Source: Diphasiastrum complanatum
Lineage: Eukaryota; Streptophyta; Lycopodiopsida; Lycopodiales; Lycopodiaceae
Direction: 5' to 3'
Assembly (NCBI GenBank): GCA_029204225.1
Contig: CM055102.1
Location: forward strand, 582,839 to 646,838
DNA: 64,000 bases
A program made the translations under genes and the position numbers. Below, piece after piece: positions 21,770-34,044 of this stretch (the stretch's first letter is position 1; each line of letters opens with the position of its first letter). Under the pieces are notes generated by a model. That model was not told the DNA's origin. It saw only the letters and a program-made list of their open reading frames with translations, and did no database searches.

Positions 21770-24700
21770 TCGATTCATTCCTCACTTGTGCTAGCGAAGC
21801 TCTTGCGAATTTTTCTTGCAACCAAAGCCTTCCAAATTTCCTTCATTGCCTTCTAATACACTCTCATGCGGTTATAATTGCTTTCTGATCATCATATCTT
21901 CTACCGATACTTCCCAGTCTTCGTGCTATACTATCTATCGTGATGTCCCATCTGCAACGGACATCATGATTCTTCCTAGCACAAGCATGGTCACTCAGTG
22001 GATGACCCTTGCGGAGCCTCTACTTACTGCAATGGATATTCATGAGAGAGCCTTTTCAGGACGCATCAATATGGATTTCATCACTCTTGCCTTCAGTACG
22101 TAGAAGGAAGAGAAATCCAAGTTTTACATCACCTTCCAAGGAGCCACACACAAGGTGCGCGTCACTGAGGCCGCACTTGCAGCTATAGGAATCTCATCCG
22201 GTACACATGCCTCACCTAATCACAAGCACGCCAAACAAGCCATCAAGCCATACATTGACCTCACCAACGATCTGCATTGGACTAATGATGGCTACCTTCT
22301 GGAAGCCATCACTGAGCCTTCCATCCACGCCGCTGCCCAATTGTTGAATCATTTCCTGATTGTTGGCAACCTCAGGAAAGACCGCATCACATCTCAAATC
22401 CTTCACAAGATAGTCGAGTCCCACATAAAGTTGGCCAAAGCCCCTCTTGAACCATATAACTGGTTCAAGACTGTTTCCGGTGAGCTCAACCGAGCTATTA
22501 AGGCCAATACAAAACAGCAGTTCACCGCTGGTTCTTTGTTGTCCCTCTTAGCCGCTTCTCACTTAGAAAACAGAATCCATGACTTTCACCTGGATTCTGT
22601 GCTTTCGGTTTACGAAAAAGCACCGGCCGACTCATCTCACCAGGCCTCAAGTTCTCATAGTCGTCGTCCACGCAGCGAGATCGTAATTCTTGACTCGCCT
22701 TCCGCATCACGACGTTGTACTAGGCATACCTCGTCAGCTGCGCTTCCACTACTGTTCACACTGAACTTCTCATTCCCCTCGTCTCTACTCCCATACAAGG
22801 ACAATCTGTGACCATTGGTCCTACCATTCTCATCACAGCTGCCCAGGCCGCCTCACCCCCGCACACCGAAGCAACCTCACCCAACACACAGTTCTTCATG
22901 GATATGTTCGATGATTCTGACCCCCTTGGGGCCACCGAAATCTTTGAAATGCCCCAGAGCCCAGCACCCTTGAACCCCAATCCCCTGGAAGAGGATTCGG
23001 GCATATCCATGAAGCTACTGTTGGTGTCAAAAATGCCAGTCAGCAACCACCCACACAGGGTAGCCCAACCACACTTCGAGTCGACACAGCTGTCAAGTCA
23101 CCGAAGTAGTTCGACGCCACGGTGCTTGAAGGGTTTGAAGACGAGGATATTTTTGAAGAAGAAGAGACTTTGGCACCTATTCCACGCCTACCACGGACAG
23201 TACCATCAGGGTCTCCTATTGCTACCACCTCCATGACTATCAATTCTGGTGATGCTCTCGGGTTAGTTTCAAGCCTTGGGCAAGTGATCCAGTCTATGCT
23301 GGATAAGAAGAAGGAAATGGAACAGAGGATCTCTGATTTAGGATCCGAAAACACTCTGATCAACCAGAAAATTGTCCAGCTGGATCGAGAGGTGAAGATA
23401 GCCAAGCAACATGAAGAAAAGGTTGAAAGTGAAAAGACATTGGAAACCTAATCACTTGGAAACCTACATCAGCTCCCTGCAAAATGCCCTGACAACCGCA
23501 CAGGATCAGGTAGATAAGGCAGTGCAAGATGCCAAGCAACAGGTGCAGCTGATGAAGGGGCAATTACAAATGGCCGAACAAGATTGCACACGGCTTCAAG
23601 GTGAATTGGATGCAACCATCCTTGAGCGTGATGCATATCTGCAAACACAAATACCCGATCATCCGGTCACACCGACGGAGATTGCATATTTGTTCAAGAA
23701 AGTGGAAACATACAAAGTGGCCCTTCAGGGATTCCAAGGCCACTTTGATAGGTTCAAAGGAGCAGCTTCAACCGAGTTGGCAAAGGCAAAAGAGACCATC
23801 AATGCCTATGAAAAAGCCGCCGCTCAAGTGTTGGAAGCCGGACCACAAATTTACATCCCGGTCATGCACAATTCTCCCCTTCGCGCCAAGAAGCTGTACA
23901 GATGGATACAGGGGTTGATTCGAGCATGGACCAGGGGAGAGCTCCAGATCTAGCAGATCAACCATCAACTATACCGGTAGTACAAGCGGTTCCATCCTCA
24001 TCAAGGACAAGCCATTTATTCAGAAGGCCCATTAGCGCCGAGGACCAAATCCAGACCTTCTTAAAGCAACATCCACATGAGTCCTCGCGTGGTGGATGGG
24101 TTCTCAAATTTAAGACCTCCGAGATCGAGGCCGACAAAGAATTGGACAAAATACCTGCACTGGGAGAGCAGCCGACATGGAGAATCACGGTTTTTGAGGA
24201 AACTCCAGAATCAATTAGGAGTTACGTCGCCAGCCCTCGCCAGTTGCGGGAAGATCCTTATTACGTGCCAATGCCGCAAAGACAAAAATGGAAAGATTTG
24301 TGAAAAATGCAAAAATAAGCTTGGTAGAGGCCAAAAATCTTGTATATAGGATGATTACACATGTGTGGAGCTTGTTCCCACGTGTGAAAATAGTGTACTT
24401 TTCACGTACCATAATCATATAGGTTGTACATATGATTTAATTCAAGTTCTAGTGGCTAAAAAGGCCAAAAACTAGTTTTCTAGACATATGACACATGGCA
24501 TCAATCTATTGATTGCATGAGCCACATCCTTTGGTTAGGTGTCACATCCCATGTGTAGAGGACATATCACATGTGTGGAATAAGCTGAAGTAGACGAATT
24601 TTGACTTCTAGAAGATTTTCAAGTAGATCTCCATATAGAAGGAAAATGGACCAAAAGTGCTCAAAATAGAAGGTTTTGTCCAAAGTGTCAGTTTTGCATG

Positions 24701-25628
24701 ATGAATCATCATATGACAAAGCACCTTCACACATGTGGGATCAAAGAGATGATCAGTACCACGAGCTCCCACTTATTGTATAGATAGAGCCACATTTGGC
24801 CATAATCATTGTGAGACACCAATCTTGGTTTTGGAAGCAATTTTGAGTGATTCTCTCCATTTGTCTACATTTGTTTTGATTGTTTTGAGGTGCTATCAAT
24901 GTGTACTTGATTTTCAGGTTGGGGTTCATACTCAGACAGGGTTTCACACGTGGGAAACCAGAAAGTACACCTACCTTCAATTAATTATTGTTCTTGTTAG
25001 GATTTTGTGTCTAGAATTGATCTAGATTGATCTTAATCTCAAGTAGATTGATAGATCAAGTAATCTGACAACCAATCCCTCTTGAGGATCAGATTAGGAT
25101 CCACTCTTGGTCCTTTTTGTACTTTTTGCACAAGATTTGGGATTGGCTATGGATAAAATCACCATCCATATGCCCAATTGGCCAATCATCCACCAACCTT
25201 ACAGTTGGAATATTTCAGTGGATTTTCACCGGGCCTTACAAGCATATCAAAGAGAGTATGTCCACTCTCCGAATCCAACGGTGCGACAATCGACAATGTT
25301 TGCAAAAGATCTAAATCTGTTGGCGTCAGTGGCAACCAAATGGAACGATTGCCTTTCTACTCTGGCATTTAATCCAAATAAGCTGATGGCCTCAGAGCAA
25401 ATCAAAGATCAGCTGCCGATTGCTCGACGGTATTTCTGTGCAGCTTTGATGGGAGGCTCTTGGAAATCCCGCTTGACCTCATGGACAACTTCCAAGTGGA
25501 TTGCCGAAACCCACCATTGTTTCCTGTCGCATAATTTGGATTTCAATACTGCATGCCTTGAGTTTATGGAGAAGGTGCAGTATCATTTAATTAATATTCG
25601 GCGCGAAGCCAATAAAAGTCCCCAATAA
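21770..25628 (+). pseudogene. Unrecognised coiled-coil ORF family, copy 2 (longest copy, split by a solo LTR)
   Basis: Several frames together describe one large protein. The parts in order: an N-terminal region starting near 21895, where the Met codon of copy 3 is ATA here; a helical block with FYITFQGATHKVRVTEAAL and AAQLLNHFLIVGNLRKD (22100-22600); a Ser/Arg-rich linker; an acidic Pro-rich region; a long coiled coil (about 23250-23850); and a C-terminal block with YYVPMPQRQKWKD, HMPNW and VDFHRALQAYQREY. It ends at 25628, just before a purine tract and an LTR (25679). The C-terminal block is interrupted by a solo LTR at 24299-25132. Stops and shifts occur elsewhere, for example a TAG near 22100. 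I see no zinc knuckle, protease, RT or integrase. The N-terminal block loosely recalls the 'putative plant transposon protein' family, but I cannot confirm this. Confidence 0.65.
24299..25132 (+). repeat. Solo copia LTR with perfect target-site duplication
   Basis: The 834-bp segment begins TGTGAAAAATGC and ends TTTTTGCACA. It matches the 823-bp LTR at 41465-42287 in reverse orientation along its full length. It is flanked by AGATT at 24294-24298 and again at 25133-25137. No internal element sequence is present, so it is a solo LTR, the product of LTR-LTR recombination. It interrupts a coding block that is continuous in the related minus-strand copy at 17831-18121. It contains several CACGTG or CACATGTG palindromes. 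Confidence 0.95.
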
Positions 25629-25678
25629 CTGCATATTGCAGGTGTTGTGGGACCGCCACCAGTTTTGGTGGGGGATAC

Positions 25679-26395
25679 TGTTGGAGGGTTTGCGGATCCC
25701 AAGGCAATCCTAACCCTAGTTAATAAGTGAGAGGGATTTGGCACCCTGCGTGTGTAAGTCCAACCCAATGATCACATAGTTATTTGATTAATTAGAATGT
25801 TAATAAAAGGACTTTAGGTCTTTTTGCGGGACTTTTAATGTCGCAGGGCCTAAATGTCAAGTTAGTGAATAAAATTGGGTTTCCCTCCAATTTTGATGGT
25901 TCCCACACTTTTTTAAATTTGAATAAAAAGAGAGGCAAGACTGGACCAATAGGATTCAGAGGCCAGGGTCCTCCTCTCTACTATAAAAAGAGACCACCTC
26001 GAGTTGTTCCTCATGTTCATTTCCTCATTTCAATAAAGTAGATTGGTTCTCTTTAGAAATGGATTGATGAATGTCCTTGCTCTTCCTCTCTTTTTCTCCA
26101 TTTCTCATGCTTTCTTTGGATTTTGCTAATTATTGGATTTGATCATTATTGAGATTGTTGTTTCTTATGCTTTTTGTGAGAGAAAAAAGGAGAGAGAGAA
26201 GAGTAAGTTTCTATTATTGCCGTGGATCTAGGGTTAATGGAAGTAGGGTTAATGGATGTAGTGTTAATGCTTAGTGTTAATGGATGTTAGTGTTAGATCC
26301 TCCATTCATGTTGAAATCTGAACTATACTATCGCTCTCATGGGAACGAACCTATGCGTGACAACTAACTCTCTCTTTGATGCTAGATTGACTAGA
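25679..26395 (+). repeat. LTR downstream of the coiled-coil ORF (approximate end)
   Basis: After the ORF stop come a purine tract (GGTGGGGGATAC) and TGTTGGAGGG at 25679, a typical start of a 3' LTR. A TATA-like ACTATAAAAAG at about 25978 and CAATAAAG near 26030 fit promoter and RNA-end signals. Sequence of this LTR from about 25945 rightward recurs on the minus strand at 43181-43608, which confirms it is a repeated unit. The right end is uncertain, and a minus-strand fragment of the ORF family follows directly. Confidence 0.7.
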
Positions 26396-26830
26396 TCTTG
26401 GATTCAGGTTAGGCAAGGCGATGTAAAACTTACCTAAGGTCTCATCCCACGTGTCAAAAGCCATGCTAATGAACCCCATATTGACTTTTCTTGAAAATGC
26501 AATGGCATGAATTCCCATCGCTTTGAGCAAAGGCTTAGTGAGGGTTAACCATTCAGCCACTTTGCCAATGCTAGGTAAAGCCATGGTGGCCATTGAGGTT
26601 GGAACATCCTTGAATGAGCGAGGTAGGTGGAACAGAGGTATCAGACTTAGTAGAAGACATGATAGTAGTAATAAAGTAGGTAACATATGCAAGAAAAGTG
26701 CTCAAAGGGCTTGGTAGTGTATTAGAAAGCTGGTAGAAAGTTTTCAGAATGTTTGGTCGCAGAAAATTTGGCAAGAGCTTCGCTAGCACTGGTGAGAAAT
26801 GTGAAGAAACATTTTGTTTCTAATGTCAAA
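26396..26830 (-). pseudogene. Unrecognised coiled-coil ORF family, copy 3 (N-terminal fragment)
   Basis: Read on the minus strand, this gives a leader (sharing GTGCTAGCGAAGCTCTTGC with the plus copy at about 21788), then a start codon at 26658-26660 in the context ATCATGTCTTCTAC. The N-terminal block follows: DVPTSMATMALPSIGKVAEW, FSRKVNMGFISMAFDTWDE, GKFYIAL. It corresponds to the plus copy from about 21780 to 22130. It preserves the ATG that is mutated in the plus copy and so shows where the family's protein begins. It is cut off at the LTR boundary near 26420. Confidence 0.7.
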
Positions 26831-26868
26831 GCCTTGCTAGCTTTCAATTTTGAACCTTTGACAAAAGG

Positions 26869-26902
26869 CGACACGACACGACACGACACGACACGACACG
26901 AC
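26869..26902. repeat. (CGACA)n pentanucleotide microsatellite
   Basis: About six and a half uninterrupted CGACA units lie next to the leader of ORF-family copy 3. Confidence 0.95.
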
Positions 26903-26959
26903 ATGCCACTAACAACCAAGAAGATCAGCCAAGTACCATGGGGGTACAGATATCTGATC

Positions 26960-27845
26960 TGATATCATGACATTAACAGAAGCACTTTAGATCATGGCTA
27001 ATCTACCACTCTTGTAATTCATGATTAGTTGTAGATGTTTAATCGCTCTAATCTAAAATCTACATGACGCGACTATATACTTTATGTATTAATGCATAAT
27101 GTATGTCTGAAGTCCAATGCTAGTAAGCAAGACAAGAATCAGAAGACAAAATATATGGAATACGATTCCACCTGCGTGCGAGATAATTTATGTGATAGGA
27201 TCTGTAGATCCAAAGTCCGCTAGTAAGCGCGACTCGAATTCGTGAGAGAACTGTATCTCTCTCACGCCAACGCACTGTGTGGATCTGCATGCAATGCTTG
27301 AAGAATCAGAAATATCAATAGATAATTTTGTAGCTTTTTATGCACATTATTATTCTAGATGATAGTATGATCTGGAATGTTAATTCGTCTGCTACTATCC
27401 GTGTGACTAATTTGCTTGTTTATTTAATTCCGCACTCTAGTTTGATATTTGTTGAATGGTACATTAATTTGTTAACGTAGATCAGAAGTGTCTAACTACT
27501 CTCTGAAGGATTGTAGGAGTGATATAGCTGGTAGTGACCAGCGATCACATCTGAACTCCTGACGAATTTATCTTGTTCGCGAACTCTTTCGTTTCGTGTA
27601 GTTTTGTGATCTGAGCTTCCAGCATAAATCAATGTCAGTGCAAGTTTAGCTTGCTTCACTTCGTTTCGTTTTCGTTTAGAATTTGTCTCGTTTCGTTTGA
27701 TTATATTACTGAGCCTACTTGATCCAACTCGAACAGAAATAATTCGCGTGTCGTGAAACTTTCGCAAATCGTTCAAGATTCATTGTTATCAGTTTGTCCA
27801 TAGAGTCGTTATAGCTAGAATTGTGCATTTTTTTTGGTCTCTTCA
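26960..27845 (+). repeat. 5' LTR of a copia element (left end approximate)
   Basis: The right end is firm: TCTCTTCA ends at 27845, one base before the primer-binding site, and the last 200 bp recur at 31325-31547. The left end is estimated at TGATATCATG (26960); no matching target duplication could be seen, partly because the 3' LTR is truncated. Confidence 0.6.
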
Positions 27846-27846
27846 G

Positions 27847-27860
27847 TGGTATCAGAGCCA
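27847..27860 (+). promoter_or_regulatory. Primer-binding site (tRNA-Met type) of the copia element
   Basis: TGGTATCAGAGCCA follows the LTR end by one base, and the gag start codon lies about 100 bp downstream at 27960. This is the standard layout of a copia 5' end. Confidence 0.92.
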
Positions 27861-27959
27861 AGTTTTTCATAGTCTGACATAGCCAAAGGCTATCAAATCC
27901 AAGGGGCTAAAAGCACTCAAACGATCAACCATCAACAAGTAAACACAAATCCAGAAGCA

Positions 27960-30900
27960 ATGGCTTTAATCAGCAACATTCAATCCAAGATATGTACAGT
28001 TCTAGATTCTTCTGGATTTAACTTTCTAGCTTGGAAAGTTAAGACATCGTTGATACTAAAGGGTGAATGACTTTTCCCCTGGGTGGATGGCACATAGGAG
28101 ATGCCTACGACATCAGGCAAGGAGCTACGTGAGTGGAGGGAGAAAAATGACAAGGCAGTAGCCTTGCTATGATAATCTTCCATCGAAGATAGTCTCATGC
28201 TTGACCTGGTTACACTCTCCAAGGCAAAGGAGATGTGGGATATACTGCTCACGAGATTTCAAACAAAATCACGAACTCAAATAATGATGCTGGAAGATCA
28301 GTTGACAAATCTACAGTGGGATGGGAAAGACCTTACATCTTTTGTAAGGAAGATGAAGGATCTATTTTTGTCACTACACAATTCTGGTGCAAAAAATGCA
28401 GTGTTAGCTGAGAAGCAGCTCACATACCTGTTGAGAGCCTTACTCAGATCTTTCCAGACAACCAGAACCCTGCTTGTGAAAGATCCTACCATGACCATCG
28501 AAAAGGCAATTATCAAAATTCAAGAGGAAGTCGAGGCGAGAGAGCATCTTGATCACAAAGATGGTTATGACCAGGCCCTCTATGACAGCAAAGAAAAGGC
28601 CAAGAAACAATTCAATCCTAAGAGGGAGTCGAACCAAAGGTAGAATCGCGATCAGTAAGCAGAAGGGACCAGCAAAGGCAAGTGGAAGAACAAAGGGAGG
28701 TCGAAACAGCAGAGTAGAGACAAGAAGACTTGCGTGAGATGCAGACGAGATGGGCACACAGTTGATACATGCTGGCTCAATCCGAAAATTGAATGTATCC
28801 ACTACCACAAGAAAGGTCATGCAGCCGTGGATTGTTGCCTGAACCCAAGGAATAAATTAGCATAGAACAAACAGGAGAACAACAATAGTTCGTTCTATGT
28901 CGAGGAGCTAGAGAGCTCAAAAATGGACAAAGAGAGATCGAACAAAAATTATTCGACCGCCTACATTTGTGCAGATGTGTGTGCAACATCAACGCCTGAC
29001 ACACAAGAGGTGATCCTAGATTCAGGAGCCACCTCACACTTCGTGACATCAAGACGAATCATGCCAGATTTCCGAAGTGCTGATCCTTCAAGATTCATTG
29101 TTCTTGGAGATGGATCCAAACGTCAAGTGAACGGTATTGGTTCGTTGTGGCTCAACACGAATGGCCGAGACAGATGTCTCGAAGACAATCTGTTTGTGCC
29201 TACACTGCAGCAGGACTTGCTTTCTGTGGCAAGGATAGCTGATGTAGGGATGCGTGTGACATTTTATTAAGAATCATGCAACATTATTGATGCCAGTACC
29301 AGTACCATGATCACTCAAGACAGAAGAAAAGATAATCTATATCATTTGATACGGGCGCCTGCAGATCAGGTGCATCAGACTCATGATGATTCGCCAGACA
29401 CTTTGTGGCACAGGAGACTATGCCACATGAATTCGATGGCACTTCACCAAGCAAGCCATCGTGGAGCAATAACAGGGGTCAGCATCTCGTATGTGAACAA
29501 TTCGACCACCTGTGATGCATGTCTGAAGGGTAAGATGTCTCTCACTCTATTCGTCAAAAACTCAAACGACTAAGATTTTGGAGTTAGTGCATTCTGACAT
29601 CTGTGGGTCTTTCAATGTGATCTCAGTAGGAGGCTCAAAAAACTACATAACTTTCATTGATGATTATAGTAAATTTGCCGGAGTGTATTTTATTCGGGAT
29701 AAATCAGAAGCACTTGATAAATTCACAGAGTATGTGAATTGGACAAAGAGATGCACAAACAACAAAGTGAAGCATATCAGGACAGATCGAGTGGCAAATA
29801 CATCTTGAATCACTTCACTGACTTCTACAATGATCATGACATCATTCATAGAAGGACTACAGCCTATACACTGCAGCACAACAGTGTTGCAAAGAGGAAG
29901 AATAGGACTCTGATGGAAGCTGCTAGATGCATGATGGCCTACTCGAAAGCTCCAAGAGTGTTGTGGGATGAAGTAGTAGCTAGAGCTGCATACATACAGA
30001 ATAGGACAGGGAAGTCTGGTGTCTTTCACACGACACCACACGAATTATGGTGGGGTAAAAAGCCCAACTTGTCTCACATCATAATCTTTGGCTGTGCAAC
30101 TTATGCACATATCCCTGATAAGCTTCAAAAGAAGCTTGATGAGAAAGCTGAACAGAGATTCCTGGTAGAATATGACAACAATTCGTCATACTATAGAGTC
30201 TACATGCCAGACACGAACACCGTGAAGATAGTGAGAGATGTCAGATTCGATGAGAGCAGGACAATGGCCAACAATGATCTTGTCAGATATGAAGTTCTGG
30301 AGAGACAATACTATGATCTTCCACCAGCGACAGAGAGAGCAGAAGAACATGAAAATGAAGATTTTCGAGTCGCTTCCCATTCGAGTGACAAATCAGAAGA
30401 TGAAAGATTCGAGAGGCAGCCTACTGCTACAGTTCCTGTAAACCAGGATGGTTCCAGACCTGGCAAAGCAGACAAAGGCAAAGGCATTGATGTCCCAGGA
30501 TGATCTCCTAGAAGGTCAGCAAGACCATGAAGAGCGCCAACAAGATACGTGCCAGGCAGCTCAGCTTCCACATCAGAAGAGTTTTGTGGATTCACTGGCA
30601 AACCACAGACTTTCAAGGAGGCAATTGAATGTCCAAAGAAGGACAAATGGATCCAAGCCATGAACGAAGAGATGGAGTCCATGAGGAAGAACCAAATATG
30701 GACGTTGGGGCCATTACCAAATAAGCGAAAGGCTGTCAAATGCAAATGGGTTTACAAGCTCAAGTATGGACCAGATGGGGATGTCTCGAAATATAAGGCA
30801 AGACTGGTAGCGAAGGGATTTTCTCAGAGATATGGTATTGACTACTCTGAGACCTTCTCTCCTGTCGTCAAACATTCATCCCTACATTTGTTATTTGCAT

Positions 30901-31320
30901 ATGCAGTTGCTTATGACCTCAAGATCCACATTGTGGGCGAGAAGACAGCCTTCTTGCATGGCGAGTTAGATGAAGAGGTCTACATGGATCAACCCCCGAG
31001 TTATGTCTCGAATTCACTTCCTGATTATGCATGCAGAATGCATAGGAGTATCTATGGTCTGAAGCAGTCAGCTTGACAATGGTACAAAAAGAAAGATCAA
31101 GCTCTGAAATCATTGGGATTCAAGCCATTGATGGCTGATTTCAATGTGTATGTAAGAATCACTGATGGGAGCATCATTATTGGGGCTGTGTATGTGGACG
31201 ACACTTTGATACTCTGCAAGAGTGAGTAGCTGATTACTGAAATGAAGAAAGATATCTCAAAACATTTCAAGATTGTGGATCTGGGAGAGGCCAGGTGTTA
31301 CCTTGGCTTACAAATTGAAA
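27960..31320 (+). pseudogene. copia gag-pol, multiply broken and 3'-truncated
   Basis: Gag starts at 27960 with a stop-interrupted N-terminal region, then an open helical gag block (28197-28643). Two zinc knuckles lie at 28735-28845; the second has Tyr in place of its second Cys (CIHYHKKGHAAVDC). Protease LDSGATSHF is at about 29018. The integrase zinc region (LWHRRLCH ... CDACLKG) and core (HSDICGS, FIDDYSK, then KRKNRTLMEA in another frame) follow. RT covers about 30590-31320 with YVDD intact at 31191-31202. Stops occur at several points, including near 29270, 29570, 29806 and 31074. The sequence stops inside RT just after LGLQIERE and jumps directly into LTR sequence, so the rest of RT and all RNase H are missing. 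Confidence 0.88.
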
Positions 31321-31324
31321 GGGA

Positions 31325-31547
31325 AGTTTAGCTTGCTTCGTTTCATTTCATTTCGTTTCGATTTAGAATTCGTCTCGTTTCGTTTGCTTATCTTACTAAG
31401 CTTGCTTGATCCAACTCGAACAAAAATAATTTGAGTGTCGCAAAACTTTTGCAAATCGTTTGAGATTCATTGTTATCAGTTTGTCCACACCGTCGTTATA
31501 GCTAGAATTGTGCATTTTTCTTAAGTGCATTTTTTTTGGTCTCTTCA
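31325..31547 (+). repeat. Truncated 3' LTR of the copia element
   Basis: The segment matches the last 200 bp of the LTR at 27640-27845, including the Tyr/His-type TTTCGTTTCG repeats and the terminal TCTCTTCA. It carries a small internal duplication of TTAAGTGCATTTTTTT. The first two thirds of the LTR, the purine tract and RNase H have been deleted. Confidence 0.88.
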
Positions 31548-31789
31548 AGATTTTTAAATTTTCAAATTTTCGAGTTTGGAGTTCATTTTGAAAATTTTCA
31601 TCTATCAAGGTATTCCAGAATCACTGAATTTGAATTCAAAATTTTCATCTATCAAGGTGTTCCAAAACCACTAAACCATAAGACAGATTTTTTTGAAACT
31701 TTGTATTGTTCTTCACTTGTGAATTTCAATTTTCTCTTGATCGTTTTCATTTTATACATCAAGGCAAGATCTCCTTCGTTCAGATCTTT

Positions 31790-32582
31790 CTAGTGTAATC
31801 GATGATCATCCCATGCCTTCCAACGAGCTTTCTCTGCTGCTAATGCATGAACTACCATCAATCTAGTTTCACATAGTTTATGTAAAGCCTCATGACAGAG
31901 TTGTAAGGATTTAGCATCATCCAAATATTCTGTACCTGCTATGCGTAAAGATGGAACCAAAATTTCAATCGGCATAACTGCATCTTGACCATAAACCAAT
32001 TGAAAAGGAGTCTGATTCGTACTAACTTTATAGGCTGTTTGGAATACCCATAATGAATTTCAATATTAATTGGTGTTGTTTGTATTCTGGAAACATGATC
32101 GACAAGATAACGCCGTTTGCCCTTTCAAACCATAACTTAAAAATCAAATTCAGATAGTAAAAGTAACCACCTTGCAATGTGTCCCGTATTGCATGTTTTG
32201 TTTACTGAATAAAGCAAAGACAAATGCAGAATGTGTCGTCGTCAAATAATGTCGAAACTTTTTAATCGAAAAAACCATAGCCAACACTTCGCGTTCTGTG
32301 GTAAAATAGTTTACTTTAGCATTACTTAGTTGTCAGCTAGCAAATTTGATAGGAAAGTGTTTTTTTATATTCACCTGGCTGAGTTAACATAGATTTAATA
32401 GCATATTTGGAAGCATCCGTATGCACATGGAATTCTATTGTCCAATTAGGAGCTCGTAATATTGGTGCATAAGCTAAGGCTTTCTTCAACTTTTCAAATG
32501 CATCCAACGCCTCAACTGTCCAAATTTGTACAATGGTCAACTTGTATATAGGCCGCGCTAAATCTGCAAAGAATAAGATGAA
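31790..32582 (-). pseudogene. Ty3/gypsy RNase H plus integrase C-terminus fragment
   Basis: On the minus strand, gypsy RNase H (PIYKLTIVQIWTVEALDAF, HVHTDASKYAI, REVLAMVFSIKKFRHYL) is followed after only a few hundred bases by the integrase C-terminal block (LVYGQDAVMPIEILVPSLRI ... AEKARWKAW). Most of integrase is therefore deleted. The RNase H part is the closest relative in the window of the gypsy at 21328-21740, so both belong to one lineage. Stops and shifts interrupt it. Its upstream end is fused to a CACTA transposase at about 32580. Confidence 0.82.
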
Positions 32583-33530
32583 TATTAGATGCACTTGTAT
32601 GTCCAAGATGGAGGTTGGAAAATCTCTCTCAGGCACACATACAACAGCCTCCACTATATCTTCATGTTTTTTCTCCACATCTATCTCACGAATCTCCTTG
32701 TCACACATCCATCTACAACATATTTGTAGTATATGACCATCATATGACTTTATCAAATTCGTAGGTAAAATAAATATGCAGTAGCATAAAACGCGAGTGA
32801 AAGAAATGTAAGTACCTGACAATGGATGCTAATTTGTAAATGGTATTGCGAAGTTGATCAGGTAGACAACCACAAACACACATTGGAAATATGTACTCAA
32901 GCATCTTCAACCAATCATGAGATTTAAGACCATGAAGTTTTCCTTCTGCTGTGAATGATGTTTGTAGTGAATGAGCAAAACCAGTTGGTGTTCTCATCTT
33001 GCAAATGACTGACCGTACATACTTGTACTCTTCCTTGGTAAGAATCCAAGTGGCTCTTTGAATGATATGAGTATTTCCATCTGTACGGGATTCTGGCCAG
33101 TACTCTTTTTTTGTCTTTGATTCTTGTAGGTCTTGTCTTGCATTAATACTATCTTTTTTGCCCACCAAGTGTTTCCATATCGATTCACCCACATTTTTGA
33201 ATATATGCATAGGATCAAGCAAGTGATTGATCAAAAGTTTATTCCAATATGGTAGACAATGAAAGATAGATAGTCTTTTCATACCATTGATTGGCTTGGT
33301 CTTAGATTCAATCCAGAGCAATCTGCCATGGACATTCTCTTTGGAGGCATCCTTGTTTCCGTCTTTCCTCCAAATCCTCTTCTTTGTGTATGCCGAAACA
33401 AATGATCCTCATGCAAGTATTTGCTATGATTTTCATATACAACTTTGCTTAGATGACATGAGTGTCGAGCATCAATATTCGGTCCACAAACGAGACACGT
33501 GTGTCTTCATCGAAAGCCCTTTCTTTTCAA
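32583..33530 (-). pseudogene. CACTA (En/Spm) TNP2-like transposase fragment
   Basis: On the minus strand the order of blocks matches plant TNP2-type (Transposase_21) transposases. A cysteine/His-rich part comes first (TCLVCGP ... ARHSCHLSKV, then FRHTQRRGFGGKTETRMPPK). Then come LPYWNKLLINHLLDPMHIFK, TKEEYKYVRSVICKMRTPTGF, KLHGLKSHDWLKMLEYIFP and, after an intron, DFPTSILDIQVHL. The intron runs from a GTACTT donor to a TTGTAG acceptor and keeps phase (R-W). The catalytic core of the family lies around the DPMHIFKN and KSHD blocks. Frame changes near 33320 show decay. No CACTA terminal repeats were found. It ends abruptly at the fusion to gypsy RNase H. Confidence 0.8.
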
Positions 33531-33973
<443 letters not shown>

Positions 33974-34044
33974 AATAAAATCGTCGCATTGAGAAATACA
34001 AATCTCATTTTGCGGGCTTTTTTTTTTTTGCACAAAAAATTCTA

